This document shows positions 13,416 to 45,089 of a stretch of DNA of 64,000 nucleotides, in pieces. The translations under genes were made by a program, and so were the position numbers. The stretch comes from Riptortus pedestris. Taxonomy: Eukaryota; Arthropoda; Insecta; Hemiptera; Alydidae. Within the stretch, counting starts at the first letter, position 1. Each line of letters starts with the position of its first letter. The notes under the pieces were generated by a model. The model saw nothing but the letters and a program-made list of their open reading frames with translations. It ran no database searches and was not told where the DNA came from. The DNA lies in assembly GCA_019009955.1 (NCBI GenBank), contig CM032228.1, positions 208,486,001-208,550,000 on the forward strand, given 5' to 3'.

Positions 13416-13740
13416 GCTTTCCCTTTAACGAAATTCGCAAACCGAAAAAAAAAAATTAACAAAATAAAATAAAAAAATACAAACTAAAAATCAGGCCGGT
13501 CACCTCGTGGTTTGCCCTTTCTTACGTCCTCATCCTCCACCTCCGCCCCCCTGCCCTCACACTCGCCTCCACTGCTCGCTTCTCCAAATCCGCTTTGTCG
13601 TAATCCAATTCGGCCTCTAATCGTAAATCGATAAAGGAACTTGAGCGAGTCATTCTCCCGATGCCATCGGGGCGTCGCGAACTCAGAGACGTAGGGGCGA
13701 ACAGACCTGCTGCAGCCGTCTATACTTAGCAACTGAACCT
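13416..13740 (-). promoter_or_regulatory. shakB: shakB 5' leader / possible promoter region
   Basis: Immediately upstream of the shakB start codon lies a stretch clearly richer in GC and CpG than its surroundings (strongest at about 13490-13735). An 82-codon open frame in it has no family resemblance and is most likely chance coding in GC-rich leader or promoter DNA. Transcription start and any upstream noncoding exon cannot be fixed from sequence alone. shakB is known in flies to use several alternative first exons. Confidence 0.4.
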
Positions 13741-14062
13741 CTACGTCCTCGATATCAACTTTGTGTTTCAGACTCTATATTTATCTTCGGTGATTCTCGG
13801 CCGTCTTCGTATTTCCCTAATGCTCCCCACTACCATTGTCCCCCTCTCCCAAACTTGGAATCGGCTTCTTTGAAAAGAGAATGAGAAAGACATCTGCTCG
13901 AAGATTATCTTCCAATTAAATCTCCGTCTATCTACAATGGGCTAAGTGTAGAGAGTAACGATTTAATTTACTACTAGTTTCAAACATAAATACGTTTAAA
14001 TCTCATTAGCTCTCCAGAGCTACAGCAGAATTGAGAAGTCACTCACCAAAAAGGAAAAAAAA

Positions 14063-14989
14063 GTCCGTCACGCAGGGGCTATGTAAGCTAAGTGGATTTC
14101 CCATGTGAAGTTTTACAATAGAGAAATCCGCATACTGCTAACACTTAACACCACCATGAGTAAATACAAACGGTACTGAGAAATCGTTCAGTTGATTTTA
14201 ATAAGCTCCCAACGGAAACGGCTTATGAATTGTAAACAAATAGGTCGGCCAAGCACTGAGAGCTGAACAGATAGACATATTCTTCAATGGAAAGAAAAAC
14301 AATTACTGATATACATCTGAATATAACACATTAACTTTATTGCAAACTATTTGCTATATCTACTGCAATTTATAATGAATCAAAATAATTTATATTTTAA
14401 TAACTGAAATTTTAGTAGTCAATGAAATAAAAGGGGGAGGGGGTGAACAGAACGTATTTACATATATCTCACAAAGTAAAAGGCTAGAAGACAAGAATGG
14501 TTAGGTTACACGTGAGCGAAACAGCTACGGAAACGGGCGAACTAATCCCGAAACTTCCGTCAATAGCCGCACGAACACTTAATAAAAATGCAATACCTCG
14601 GTTAATATTCAAGATAGAGAATAAGTGTATATAACAATATTTATAGTAAATTTAATTTTCAATAAGATTGGTTCTATACAATATTTCGATCCGACGTATA
14701 GTAACGGAGATATTTCGAATTTTCAAAAATCCCCCACCCCACTGGTTCGATTTCAGCCATTGACGAATTTGATCTTTCATTTTACGTAAAACGATTAAAC
14801 GCCGAGTTTGGTAACGATCAAATAAAAATTGCGACCGCTAGAGCGTTAACAGACATATATATAATTTTGAACGGACCTCATTTTCGTCGTCATCTCCTGG
14901 GTAGGATCGATGAACATTTGAAGAAATTTTTAAAAAATCGCGTCATGAGTACGACCTCAATAGCTGATTTCCCTTAAGGGATACTAAAA
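14063..14989 (+). mobile_element. HINE-like element, near full length
   Basis: A 927-bp copy from GTCCGTCACGCAGGGGCTAT to TTTCCCTTAAGGGATACTAAAA. The 3' palindrome has lost a few bases. Confidence 0.8.
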
Positions 14990-15171
14990 AACATTCATTA
15001 GCTTAGCGCACGGCAATGATGGATGGCTTAACGTGTTTCCTGTCATATTATGATGGCATAAGATACCAAACTACTTTGCTTGAGCAACCACTCAATTTCC
15101 CCACGATGTTTAATGGGCGAATAATGAAAGGCCACTTATCAGCGCATGATAAACATACACCTTAATGGAAA

Positions 15172-16107
15172 GTCCGTCACGCAGGGGCTGCGTAAACTAG
15201 CCAGATTTCCCTCATGAAGATTAGTAATAGATAAACCCACATAATGTTAACACAACACCACCGTGAATGTTAAGTGAATAAATACAACCGATAATAAGAA
15301 ACCTCCCGACGGAAAGCATTTAAAATGTAAACAAACAGTTCTTTCAACTTCTTACCGGAAAGAAAAACAATTACTGTAATATATCTGAATATGTCGTAAT
15401 AATTTGATTGAAAAGTATTTACTATATCTAGTACTGTAATTTATAATGAATCAGAATAGTTTTTATCTCAATAAATCAAATTTAAATAGTCTGAAAACTT
15501 AAGAAGGGAGGGGGGGGAGGGTGGCCAAAACATATTTGCATCTATCTCGTATAATAAATGTCTCTTGAAAACAATATTTGGTATTTAAGCTTTGAATAAT
15601 GTGGTTTATTATATGACAGAGTATTGTTTAGCATTGTTAGCATGAGTAGAGGAGGGGGTTTGCTAAAGGCTGAAAACTGAAAAATGCAAATATCTCGGTT
15701 AATATTCAAGATAGGGTATAAATGTATATATCACTATTTATAGTATATTTAATTTGCAATAAAATTTATTCTATACAATTTTTCGATCCAACGTATATTA
15801 ACGGAGATATTCCGAATTTTCCCCTTCTAACCCCCCCCCCTCCCGCCTCTCTCTGGTCCGTTTTCAGCCGTTAACGAACTTGATCTTTCGTTTTACATAC
15901 ATAAAATGACTAAATATTGAGTTAGGTAACGATAAAACAATAATTGCGACCGCTAGAGCGGTAACAGACAAATACATAAAGTTTTGAACGGACATCATTT
16001 TCGTCATCTCCTAGGTAGGATTGATGGACATTTGAAGAAAAATTTCGAAAATCGCGTTATCAGTACGACCTCAATAGCAGATTTCCCTTAAGGGAAATCT
16101 GCTAAAA
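15172..16107 (+). mobile_element. HINE-like element, full length
   Basis: A 936-bp copy with intact 5' end GTCCGTCACGCAGGGGCTGC and a 3' end whose palindrome extends perfectly from AGCAG through ATTTCCCTTAAGGGAAAT to CTGCT. It is the clearest reference copy in the window. Confidence 0.85.
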
Positions 16108-16873
16108 CTATAGTACAATACGTGACCTTGAACAGGGTTAGTGATTTCATTCACTACCCCGTCCTCTGTTTACCAAAAACTCTCCATAAAAGCAAAGAAG
16201 TCCCGACTAACTCAAGCGTAATTTTGCAGCTAGTTGAATAGTAGACGCAACAAATAGTGTCATGGGGGGAAAAATTGTCAGTTCTGGTATCTCCCCCCTC
16301 TCGAGCCCTCACTTTATACATTTGATTATTTTTTAATGTCATACATGTCTGTTGAAATTTTTTGGCAGACACACACGAGACCTACCAACCTTTTTCCCAG
16401 GTATAACTTATTCCATCTCTAACTAAACTGAAGTGTTACAATAGTTATGATTGATGACCAGGTTTAAAGTAACGTCACTTTGCATTATGATTGGCTGGAG
16501 GAGGCTGAAATTAACTATTTAGAAAGGTTACCTATTAATCATAAAACTGGTCTGAAATTTACAAAACGTTCTTAACGCAGGGGCTGCGTAAACAAAGGAA
16601 TTCACTCTCGTGCTGGTATGACGTACTAGTAATATCATCTCACCATATATTCTCTATTTTTAATTATAAATCCCATGAATAGAAGCGGAGGTTTACTGAT
16701 GGCTGAAAAGAAGAAAATACGAATAACTTGCTTAATATTTGAATTACGAAAAAATGTATACAACATCGGTTGTAATAATTTGAAGTGTGATGATCGGGCA
16801 ATCAATATGATAGATATCCATCCAAGTGCTGGAACATCTTATGTCTCTATATATTTAATATTTTTCACGTTAA

Positions 16874-16974
16874 ACAGTTGGCAAGCCCTTTCGATGCAAA
16901 GGCACCATCTTCAAGCTGTCTAGAGTTGTAGACTTGAAGATGGTGCCTTCCCATCGAAAGCGCTCGCCAACTGT
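16874..16974. repeat. 42-bp inverted repeat (foldback)
   Basis: Arms 16874-16915 (ACAGTTGGCAAGCCCTTTCG...) and 16933-16974 are reverse complements with a few mismatches around a 17-bp loop. Confidence 0.75.
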
Positions 16975-17317
16975 ACTCGACCAACAGCCAGTGACAACGG
17001 TATGCACCGACAGATTTTTAGACTAGTTCTATAAGATTTTTCGGTCCAACTCATTATATTGGAAATATTTTGAATTTTTGACCCTCCCCTATTCCTGGTC
17101 CGATTTTAGTCATTACATTGACATTAGTGCTGAATTGAATGTTAAATATCAGTTATGGTATCAAACATTTTCTTTGGAGTAATGAACGTAAAGTCTTAAT
17201 TGGTGAATTCATCACACAATTTCTTTTACTATGAATCTCACAAACTAAATGCTTAATGAATACAATATTTGGTATTTAAGCTTGGAATAAAACATATATA
17301 AATATAATATAAAACAG

Positions 17318-17417
17318 CACCCCCACTCCCAGTCATTTCATATTAACAATATGGAGTGGGCACACCCACTCCTAGTCATGTCCTATTGTTAATATGAAAT
17401 GACTGGGAGTGGGGGTT
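17318..17417. repeat. Nested inverted repeat
   Basis: Outer arms of about 33 bp (17318-17350; 17385-17417) differ at one or two positions. Between and overlapping them is an inner GGAGTGGG/CCCACTCC palindrome, giving a multi-stem foldback inside the rearranged HINE-like copy. Confidence 0.75.
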
Positions 17418-17666
17418 TATAGAAAGCTGAAAACTAAAAAATGCTAAATAATGTCTCGGTTAATATTACAAGATGGAGAAAAAAATGTATGTACCAACAT
17501 TTATTTAAATATATTTTATATACCATCATGTATATAGAACATTACATTTGCAATAAGATTCGTTCAACACAATTTTTTGATTGTGTGGAAGTAAAAAAAA
17601 GTTTAAATATCAATTTTGCTAGCGATCAAACAAAAATTGCGACGCTAGAGTGTTAACAGAAGATTT

Positions 17667-17742
<76 letters not shown>

Positions 17743-18419
17743 ATAGTATTGAACCAACATCATTTTCATTATCTGTTGGGTAGGATCAATGGACATTTGA
17801 AGAAATTTTGCGGAAATAGCACCATAAGTACAACATCAAAGCCATGAAACAAAAAGTACCAATATTGAAGGATTGGTGTTTAGAATAGCTTTGATCAGCC
17901 AATAATGGATTTGTATTAAAATTGGAAATGTAAATAGAAGATTAACGAAGCACCTAAATATTCCCAAAATTTTCATCCTGTGCTGAAAATGTACTCCTGG
18001 ACCCACCACATTCTAAACACTTTAAGTGCGCAAAGAGTGATTATTAACGGATACTAGCGAATTTTGGCTTTTTTGCCAATTAAAATAAATATTGTCTCCT
18101 ATCAAAATATTACTAAGTTAATTTGTAAAACAATATGATAAAGCCCAGTTCATCATTCTTTAGTAATACTAGAGAAGTACGAGATGGTGACTGGTTGTTT
18201 GACATCCTTTTGAATTTCGTGCTACAAAATAAATTTAAAAACTGAAAAATATCTTTTTCTAGTACAATTTGTCAATTTCAATGAAACCAATATTAACGGT
18301 GATATCGACGAATATATTTTGGCATAGGAGTAAATCCTCAGTGGTATTGTAGTATGCCAAAAACTTACGCATGTTGACAATATTCATTCCCTGATACATA
18401 TACAAGAAATGACTCAATT

Positions 18420-19345
18420 GTATTGTGGTATTCTCATAGAAAACAAATAAATTCTATTTTGGGACAGAAAAACAAAGTTTTGAAATTCATAAATATAAAT
18501 AACATTAGAGGACTGAAAAATATAATCTAAACGCAATTCATTTTGTAAATCTTTCTTATAAAACCATGGTTTGGCCTTAAAAGTAATCCCCACTCACAAC
18601 TAATAAAATTTTCATAAAGCCTATGTTGAATCTTGGGATAAATATGAAAATTCTTTTTTTTTTCAATTTAATACCCTGGGTTTAGCTTTGTGGCGTCTGA
18701 AAATTCTTCAAAATCAAGACCCAGCTTCACAATTCTGATGGTGATAAGCTAGTGTGACCTACCAGGGGTAAGAAATGATAGTTCCCCTTCTGCTAAACTA
18801 TAGTTCCATTATAAGGGTGGTGGTAAATGTGATTGGGTGTAATGGAACACTACTGGGTGGGTTACCAGGTAGCTGGTGATACCAGGTGGGTGGTATCAAA
18901 ATCCTTCCAGTGATTTAAAGTGATTAACTATTTGGTGAACAGACGGAAAGACGAGAATTTCAATTTTCATGCTATTTTTTCTAAGAATAACCTAAAACGT
19001 GAAAAGAATTAATCCCAACCGATTTTCAATGGAATTCCAGTCAAAATATTTTATTTAAAGATATATTTGATTTATTGAGAAATGCTTTGTAAATGTATTA
19101 AGGGAGTGAATATTCTCAAAATGCGCAATTATATACTTAACGACATCTGACAGAAGTCGTTGTTCACAAGTAATATTAACTTGCATAAGCAAATTCTTTA
19201 GTTAATACTGGTTTTATCACACAAAAAAATATAAAGAACAAATTATGTTTAGAATATATTTGTGGCTCTTTAAAATTTGTAAAACATTTCTAACTTCTAT
19301 TGAGGCATTCTCATGGAACACGAATAAATTCTATTGGAAATCAAG
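18420..19345. repeat. Pair of diverged direct repeats
   Basis: ATTGTGGTATTCTCATAGAA...AATAAATTCTATTTTGGG (from 18420) reappears as ATTGAGGCATTCTCATGGAA...AATAAATTCTATTGGAAA (from 19297). It is an unidentified old repeat. Confidence 0.45.
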
Positions 19346-19495
19346 TCAAATAAGAATGCCTTAATAGAAATAAGAACATTTTTGTACTAACGGGTAAGTA
19401 AGAGAAGGAATGTTGTCAACACTAGCTATTTTATACATTCTTTTATAGATCACAAAGGAAAGAAACGACGCTAATATTGGAATTATAGAAAAAAT

Positions 19496-19656
19496 CTGAT
19501 GCGGACACCTCATGACTTACACTCCAACTAAATTAAATCAACAAAATGTTTGGTTGTACTTCATTTTAAATGGTTGCGTTTAAAAGAATTATCTCCATTC
19601 TAGTGCATCTTATCCACAAAGCGTCATAGAGCATAATCTATAGTTCTTTTCATTAT
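19496..19656 (+). repeat. Dispersed repeat F2, copy 1
   Basis: Shares with 52096-52312 and 57640-57815 the order: GACACCTCATGACTTACA-like, AAATCAACAAAATGTTTGG-like, then CATAGAGCATAATCTATAG-like blocks. Class unknown. Confidence 0.55.
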
Positions 19657-20082
19657 AAACAATAAGGGGCTACACTTTATGTACCTATAATACTTTATAG
19701 GTGAAGAAATTTGCCATATCTCATTTTTTCCCTGCGACCTAAATTGATTTCGATCAAAAAGGGAATGCACAGCTCTAGGCGTTGTAACAATACCAAATAT
19801 GAAATTTCAAAATTCTAAGCCTAACCGATTTTGAGTGGAGCCAAAATGAGTATCCTTGATATAATATTTAACAGAAATCTCACATGGAATGAGCAAGCAG
19901 CTCCAGTAGCTAATAAAATATGAAGATCCTTACATCCTCTAATAAAATATAAAAAGATTATCCACTTTGAAATTAAGTTAAATTGTTTCCATCCTAATTT
20001 TGCCACTAATGTAGTACTGTACAACAAAGGTACTAGTAAATGTATGGTTAGTCAGCCAGAAAGGAGAAAGAGAGGGAGAGGG

Positions 20083-20215
20083 TTTTGAACAGACCACATT
20101 TTTATCATCCTCTGGATAGGATCGTTGGACATTTGAAGGAATTTCCCAAAAATTGTGTCAGGAGAACAACCTCAATAGCTGATTTCCCTTAAATAAATCT
20201 ACTAACAGGGCAACG
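20083..20215 (+). mobile_element. HINE-like 3' end fragment
   Basis: TTTGAACAGACCACATTTT through AATAGCTGATTTCCCTTAA to a decayed CTACTAACAG end. Confidence 0.65.
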
Positions 20216-20430
20216 GCTTTAGAAGCAAAAATGCTAGAGATACTTAGCTGTTAAGTCAAATTAATTAGATATATAAAAATAACAACTGTAAGTAGCCTGT
20301 TTCCTTTTTTATCTACTTTTTCTTCTTTAATCTTCCTCTTTTTTCATTGTTTTTGTTCCAGTTTTCATTGTGTTTTGCTGATAAAATATTGCTCCTTCTT
20401 TAAGTAACCTACTCAGTTAACTAAATAAAA

Positions 20431-21163
20431 GTCCGTCACGCAGGGGCTGCGTAAACTAAGCAGATTTCCCTCGTGAAATTTAGTAATAGATAAATATACA
20501 TACTGCTAACACAGCACCACCATGAATAAATACAAACGGAAATAAGAAATGTTTCATCCAATTTCAATAACCTGGCGACAGGAAGCGTTGGGTTAGAAAT
20601 GTAAACAAACGGGTCTGCCCGCCTCACACCGGAAAGAAAAACAATTACTGAAATATATCAGAATATAACATATTAATTTTATTGAGAACTATTTACTACA
20701 TCTAGTACTATAATTAATAATGAGTCAGAATAATTGTAATCTCAATCAATCAAATTTTAGTAGTCCAAAACCTTAAGACGGGGGGGGGGGGGGTAGGGGG
20801 GGGTCACCAGAACATATTTGCATGTATCTCGTATAATAAAGGTCTCTTGAATACAATATTTGGTATTTAAGATTAAAAGAATGTGATTTATTATGTAGCA
20901 GAGTATTGTTTATGTAACATGAGTAGAAGTGGCGGTTTGCTGATGGCTGAAAACTGAAAATTGCAAATATCTCGGTTAATGTTCAAGATAATGAATAAAT
21001 GTATATAACAATATTTATAGTGCATTTAATTTGCAATAAGATTGGTTCTATACAATTTTTCGATCCGACCTATGGTAACAGAGATATTTTGAATTTTCAA
21101 AAATCCTCCCCTCTAAACCTCCCCTCCACCTGGCCCTTTTTCAGCCGTTAACGAACTTGATCT
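20431..21163 (+). mobile_element. HINE-like element, 3' truncated, beside PSMD5 3' end
   Basis: Intact 5' end GTCCGTCACGCAGGGGCTGC and body including a G-rich run (20779-20807). It stops at GTTAACGAACTTGATCTTA, before the hairpin and microsatellite. Confidence 0.75.
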
Positions 21164-21319
21164 TACTAAAATTTAGTACGTAATCTCCCAGGAATCCAGA
21201 GGCCCCCATTTGGATACATATACTTATTCCATGATGAATTGAAGTTCTACAAATACAAACCCAAATTGATACTATCCAGTATTAATGAGGAAGGAATAAA
21301 TCAACAAAAAAATATAACA

Positions 21320-21444
21320 ATTTATTTAAACAAAATTTCTTATGAGCGACTTATAAATATAGAAATGTACAAAAATTATACAAACTCATAGGTAAAAAAT
21401 AAAATATGTATTATTTCTTCATCTCTTTCACAGCAGGTTTCAAT
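21320..21444 (-). terminator. PSMD5: PSMD5 3' UTR with poly(A) signal
   Basis: On the minus strand an AATAAA lies about 120 bases after the stop codon (plus-strand TTTATT at 21321-21326). This is consistent with a short 3' UTR ending about 150 bp beyond the stop. A HINE-like element ends at 21163, just past it. Confidence 0.6.
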
Positions 21445-41427
<19,983 letters not shown>

Positions 41428-42198
41428 CGTGACCAGTCAATGTAAACAATCTCGGAGGTTTCACCGGTTTGACTTGACCAGAATTTTCCCCATGTCTGCA
41501 AAATTTAAGAAAAGATGACAGATAAAGTTTTGTATAAAGTTTAAATACAAAAATAACAATTTCAATTTAAGTTCTTCAGAGATCTTTGCAATTATAAAAT
41601 AGATAACGGTATCCATTAATACCTCTTTGTAATTTAGATAGTAGTGTAATTAATGTTGGTACTCTTTACTACCTCTTTGTAATTGTGTAGAGGGTAGACG
41701 TCATTAACTTAAGAAACTTTTCTTCTAATATATATATATATATACGAATTGTCTGACAATAAATCTCGTGATTTTGTACAAATTCTTAGAAATTGCGAAA
41801 ATTTATCACGGAAGTGAAATTATTCTAAAAATGTTAAAAAAAAAAATATTGTACATGGGTTCCAGGGTGAACTTTGAGATATAAGAGTTCGGTGCCTACA
41901 CACTATTAACGTCTAAACTCTCTATCGGGGATCTAGAGCTTTCGAATTTTTTTAATGAATAAAACAGGAGATTTTGAAAAGCTTTCTTGGAAAGTTATGA
42001 TTACATTTGAAACTTTTTTCCAGAAATATATCTCAAACGACGGGCAGAAAATCTATTTATTTTGATTGTTTACATATTGATAGGATTACAAGATATTTTG
42101 GTCATGAATATGAGCATGACAGATCTGGACAACCTAAAAGTAGTTACGAGCCATTTACATAAAAATAAATCTGTTCAATTTCTTTCTTTTATTTTCAT

Positions 42199-42295
42199 TC
42201 TTTTTAGCAGATTTCCCTTAAGGGAAAACAGCTATTGAGGTCGTACTCGTGACGGAATTTTGGAAATTTTTCTTCAAATGTCCATCGATTCTCTA
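42199..42295 (-). mobile_element. HINE-like 3' terminus, minus strand
   Basis: TTTTAGCAGATTTCCCTTAA palindrome and ATGTCCATCGATTCT only, next to the THAP fossil. Confidence 0.7.
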
Positions 42296-42526
42296 AAATA
42301 TAACAAGCAATCACACTGAAATAATACATTGAAAGACAAGCACGAGGGCTCCAACACACAAATAGCAGGGGGTTGCCATTCGGTGGATGCGCAGGTCTTA
42401 TCCTTTTTCAACTTTGGCGCATGACGTAGCTCGTTCCCACAGGTCAGCTTTGTTCACCTTGTAAACGTTGTTGTCTTTCAGTAAATTATTTTATTTTCTA
42501 TTGTTATTGGTGAATTTGTTGCAAAA

Positions 42527-43202
42527 TGCCGAGTGTGCTGTAGCAACAACTCTGGGAAATCAGGCAAGTCTGTATCTTATTATCGGTTCCCGACAAAAAT
42601 AAAAATTAAGAAACAATGGGTGGCTTGCAGACGAGGAGATTCGAAATTTAATCCTGATACTAATCCGGTTTGACCAGAACATTTCACTGATAGTAATTAT
42701 GAAAGGAATTTAAAAGCAGACTTGTTAAGTTGTGTTCTTAAAAGATTGAAGCTAAAAACAGAAGCCGTGCCCCATCTAAATTTACCAGTGTCGTCCATAA
42801 ATAAACAAGCAACTGCTAGCTCTGCTTCTTACTCAAAAAAATTAAACAACTTAACTATACCAGGAGTAAAAAACGTGAAATTCGTAAACGTGTCCTATGT
42901 CCCATTAATAAGATCTCTCCCAAAATGATGAAAAATGATTTTTCAGGGAACACCAAAGAAGTTGATTGTAATGGATGTATTTCTTTAAAGGATAAAGTTT
43001 CTGAAGATGATTCCAAATTAAAGTCCTTGCTGATGCAAATAAAAAATCTAAAATGTCAAAGCATTACTTTGAAAAAAGAAGTTACGTTTGCAATAATAAT
43101 CACCAGCTAAAAATTAACAGTGCGGTTTCAATGCTTAAGCTCCAACATCAGTGCCATGCTCTTCACATGGATGCTACTGGAACCAAGGATTCCCTGTGGC
43201 TC
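42527..43202 (+). pseudogene. Broken THAP-domain transposase-like gene
   Basis: A THAP zinc-finger reading is visible but broken. After an MPS...CAV-like start the frame shifts, then CSNNSGKSGKSVSYYRFP, KKQWVACRRGD and PEHFTDSNYERNLKADLL follow, with a TGA where the third zinc-binding cysteine should be. Further in-frame shifts occur near 42925. A later DSKLKSLLMQIKN stretch looks coiled-coil, and HMDATGTKDS near 43170 recalls the catalytic-core start of THAP-type DNA transposases (P or Kolobok groups). It lies between PSMD5 and ewg and is probably dead. Confidence 0.65.
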
Positions 43203-43465
43203 TAAATAAAAGTACCTTTAGGACACGATGGACTGCATGCCAATGATAGCCTTTAAAAAGGTAAGATTTAAAATCTAAGAAACAGTATTATTTTTTTTAT
43301 TGTAGTTTCCTATAGTCCAATATAGGAATTTGTTTCCCATGCTCCATCAATAAATACATACTAATGAAATGATTTCCATTTCTTCAAATTAATTAGTATA
43401 AAATATTAATTTATTTAAAAAAAAAAAAAAAAAGTTCAAAATATCCGTTAAAAATACATTCATTG

Positions 43466-43590
43466 TTTTAGCAGATTTCCCTTGAGGGAAATCAGCTATT
43501 GAGGTTGTACTCATGACTGAGATTTTCGAAATTTTTCTTCAAATGTTCATCGATTCTACCCAGGAGATGACGAAAATGAGGTCCGTTCAA

Positions 43591-43642
<52 letters not shown>

Positions 43643-44369
43643 GTCTGTTACCGCTCTAGCGGTCGAAATTATTGTTTAATCGTTACCAAACTCGATATTT
43701 AGTCGTTTTATATAAAAAGAAAGATCAAGTTCGTTAAAGGCTGAAATCGCCCAGGGGAAGGGGGGGTTTAGAGGGGAGGATTTTTGAAAATTCGAAATAT
43801 CTCCGTTATTCTAGGTCGGATCGAAAACTTGTATAGAACCAATCTTATTGCAAGTTAAATGTACTATAAATCAGATTGGCCGTGCGAGTTAGGGCGTTGG
43901 TCCTAATCTCGCGTGGTAGACCTAGGGTGGTGGGTTCGATTCCCGCCCTGGGCAGTAGAATTTCTACTCCTTACTAAATAAATTTCTACTCCTTGAGCCC
44001 ACCCTGGCTAGAAAAGGATGGTGACCTGTAGATAACCCGTCCCGATTAGCCTAGTAGTATAAAGTGGACGTAAATAAAAAAAAAAATACAGTACTAGCGA
44101 TAGTAAATAGTTCTCAATAAAATTAATATGTTATATTCTGATATATTTCAGTATGTAATTGTTTTTTTTCCCGGTGTGAGGCGGGCAGGCCCGTTTGTTG
44201 ACATTTCTAACCTAACGCTTCCTGTCGGCAGGTTATTGAAATTAGATGAAACATTTCTTATTTCCGTTTGTATTTATTCTCGGTGGTGTTGTGTTAGCAG
44301 TATGTATATTGATTACTAAACTTCACGAGGGAAACCTGCTTAGTTTACGCAGCCCCTGCGTGACGGACT
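43466..44369 (-). mobile_element. HINE-like element with SINE inserted, minus strand
   Basis: Both termini are present (TTTTAGCAGATTTCCCTTGA; GCAGCCCCTGCGTGACGGAC), with (TA)n at about 43593-43640 and the GCTCTAGCGGTCG block. A tRNA-derived SINE (43869-44085) replaces part of the body, so the SINE is younger. Confidence 0.82.
43869..44085 (+). mobile_element. tRNA-derived SINE copy, best preserved
   Basis: A-box-like GGCCGTGCGAGTTAGGGCG and B-box GTGGTGGGTTCGATTCCCGC head the copy. The body has CACCCTGGCTAGAAAAGGAT, GTAGATAACCCGTCCCGATT and GTGGACGTAAATAAAA, with an A-rich tail. It is nested inside a HINE-like element. Confidence 0.82.
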
Positions 44370-44545
44370 TTTTTTTTTAAACATCCTCAATTTTGCCGAG
44401 CCCATTAAATCACATATTCGATAAATAATCTTTAATTACATATATCTATATATTCTTTAAACATATTTTCAGATTACAATATTTTATTTTATTTAATATT
44501 TTGAATTAAAATATCTATTTTTGTCGGACGTAAAATTACTTTTTG

Positions 44546-44697
44546 GGGCTCAGGTTAGACTTGTGTAAAGACGCTTGACTTAATATAGATCGATTAATTT
44601 GAATAAATCTCTAGCCTCATCCTGATTTGTAAAGGATGATAACCTGTAGATAACTCGTTTTGATTGCCCTAAATTCACAAGTGAATGTAAATTTGAT
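44546..44697 (+). mobile_element. Degenerate SINE copy
   Basis: GGGGCTCAGGTTAGACTTGT, then a shortened body with GATAACCTGTAGATAACTCG and AGTGAATGTAAAT. Confidence 0.65.
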
Positions 44698-45089
44698 AAC
44701 AAAAAAATATATATTTTCTAAATTGGTGAATGAGCGTTCCTGAATAGATTAATCAAAAATGGCTGACCTAATTTGAGATTGATTTGTTATCTACCTGTAA
44801 TGTTGTACTGTATTGATTATCTCTGTGACTTAATTTTTCAGTGGAAATTACTTTACAACTTAGGAAATACAAAAATGACACTCAATCCGTAACTTATTAA
44901 ACCCGTCGCTTTTATAACATTTTTACAAAAAAGTATGTACGACCTCAATTTATCTTTAAAGAAAAGATTATTTAATGAGCTAAGAAAGTTTACTAAACCT
45001 CCTGAAGGCAGAAGTTCATGAGAAGTCGTCCATTGAGGTGGAAGTTCCAAATAAAGATTAGATTTTAAGGACTGCCTAGTTCTCTACCG

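Larger units (their letters stand above)
16567..17847 (+). mobile_element. Rearranged HINE-like copy with two foldback insertions
   Basis: It starts at CTTAACGCAGGGGCTGCG and carries the family body twice in part. Two long inverted repeats interrupt it, and its microsatellite is (GT)n(TA)n(AC)n (17667-17742). It ends near ATCAAAGCCATG without the 3' palindrome. Confidence 0.7.
17848..20082. other. Intergenic, old repeats only
   Basis: Between shakB and PSMD5. It holds F2 copy 1 and a pair of diverged direct repeats. A GT-rich patch (about 18815-18900, GGTGGG/ACCAGGT motifs) has no known match. No gene seen. Confidence 0.5.

Noticed and set aside
13484..13732. 82-codon frame upstream of shakB
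   Set aside because: No family features; GC-rich leader DNA favours chance open frames.
43869..43955. A true tRNA gene
   Set aside because: A and B boxes are present, but no clean cloverleaf is evident and the same head recurs with a shared body and tail, so it is a SINE.
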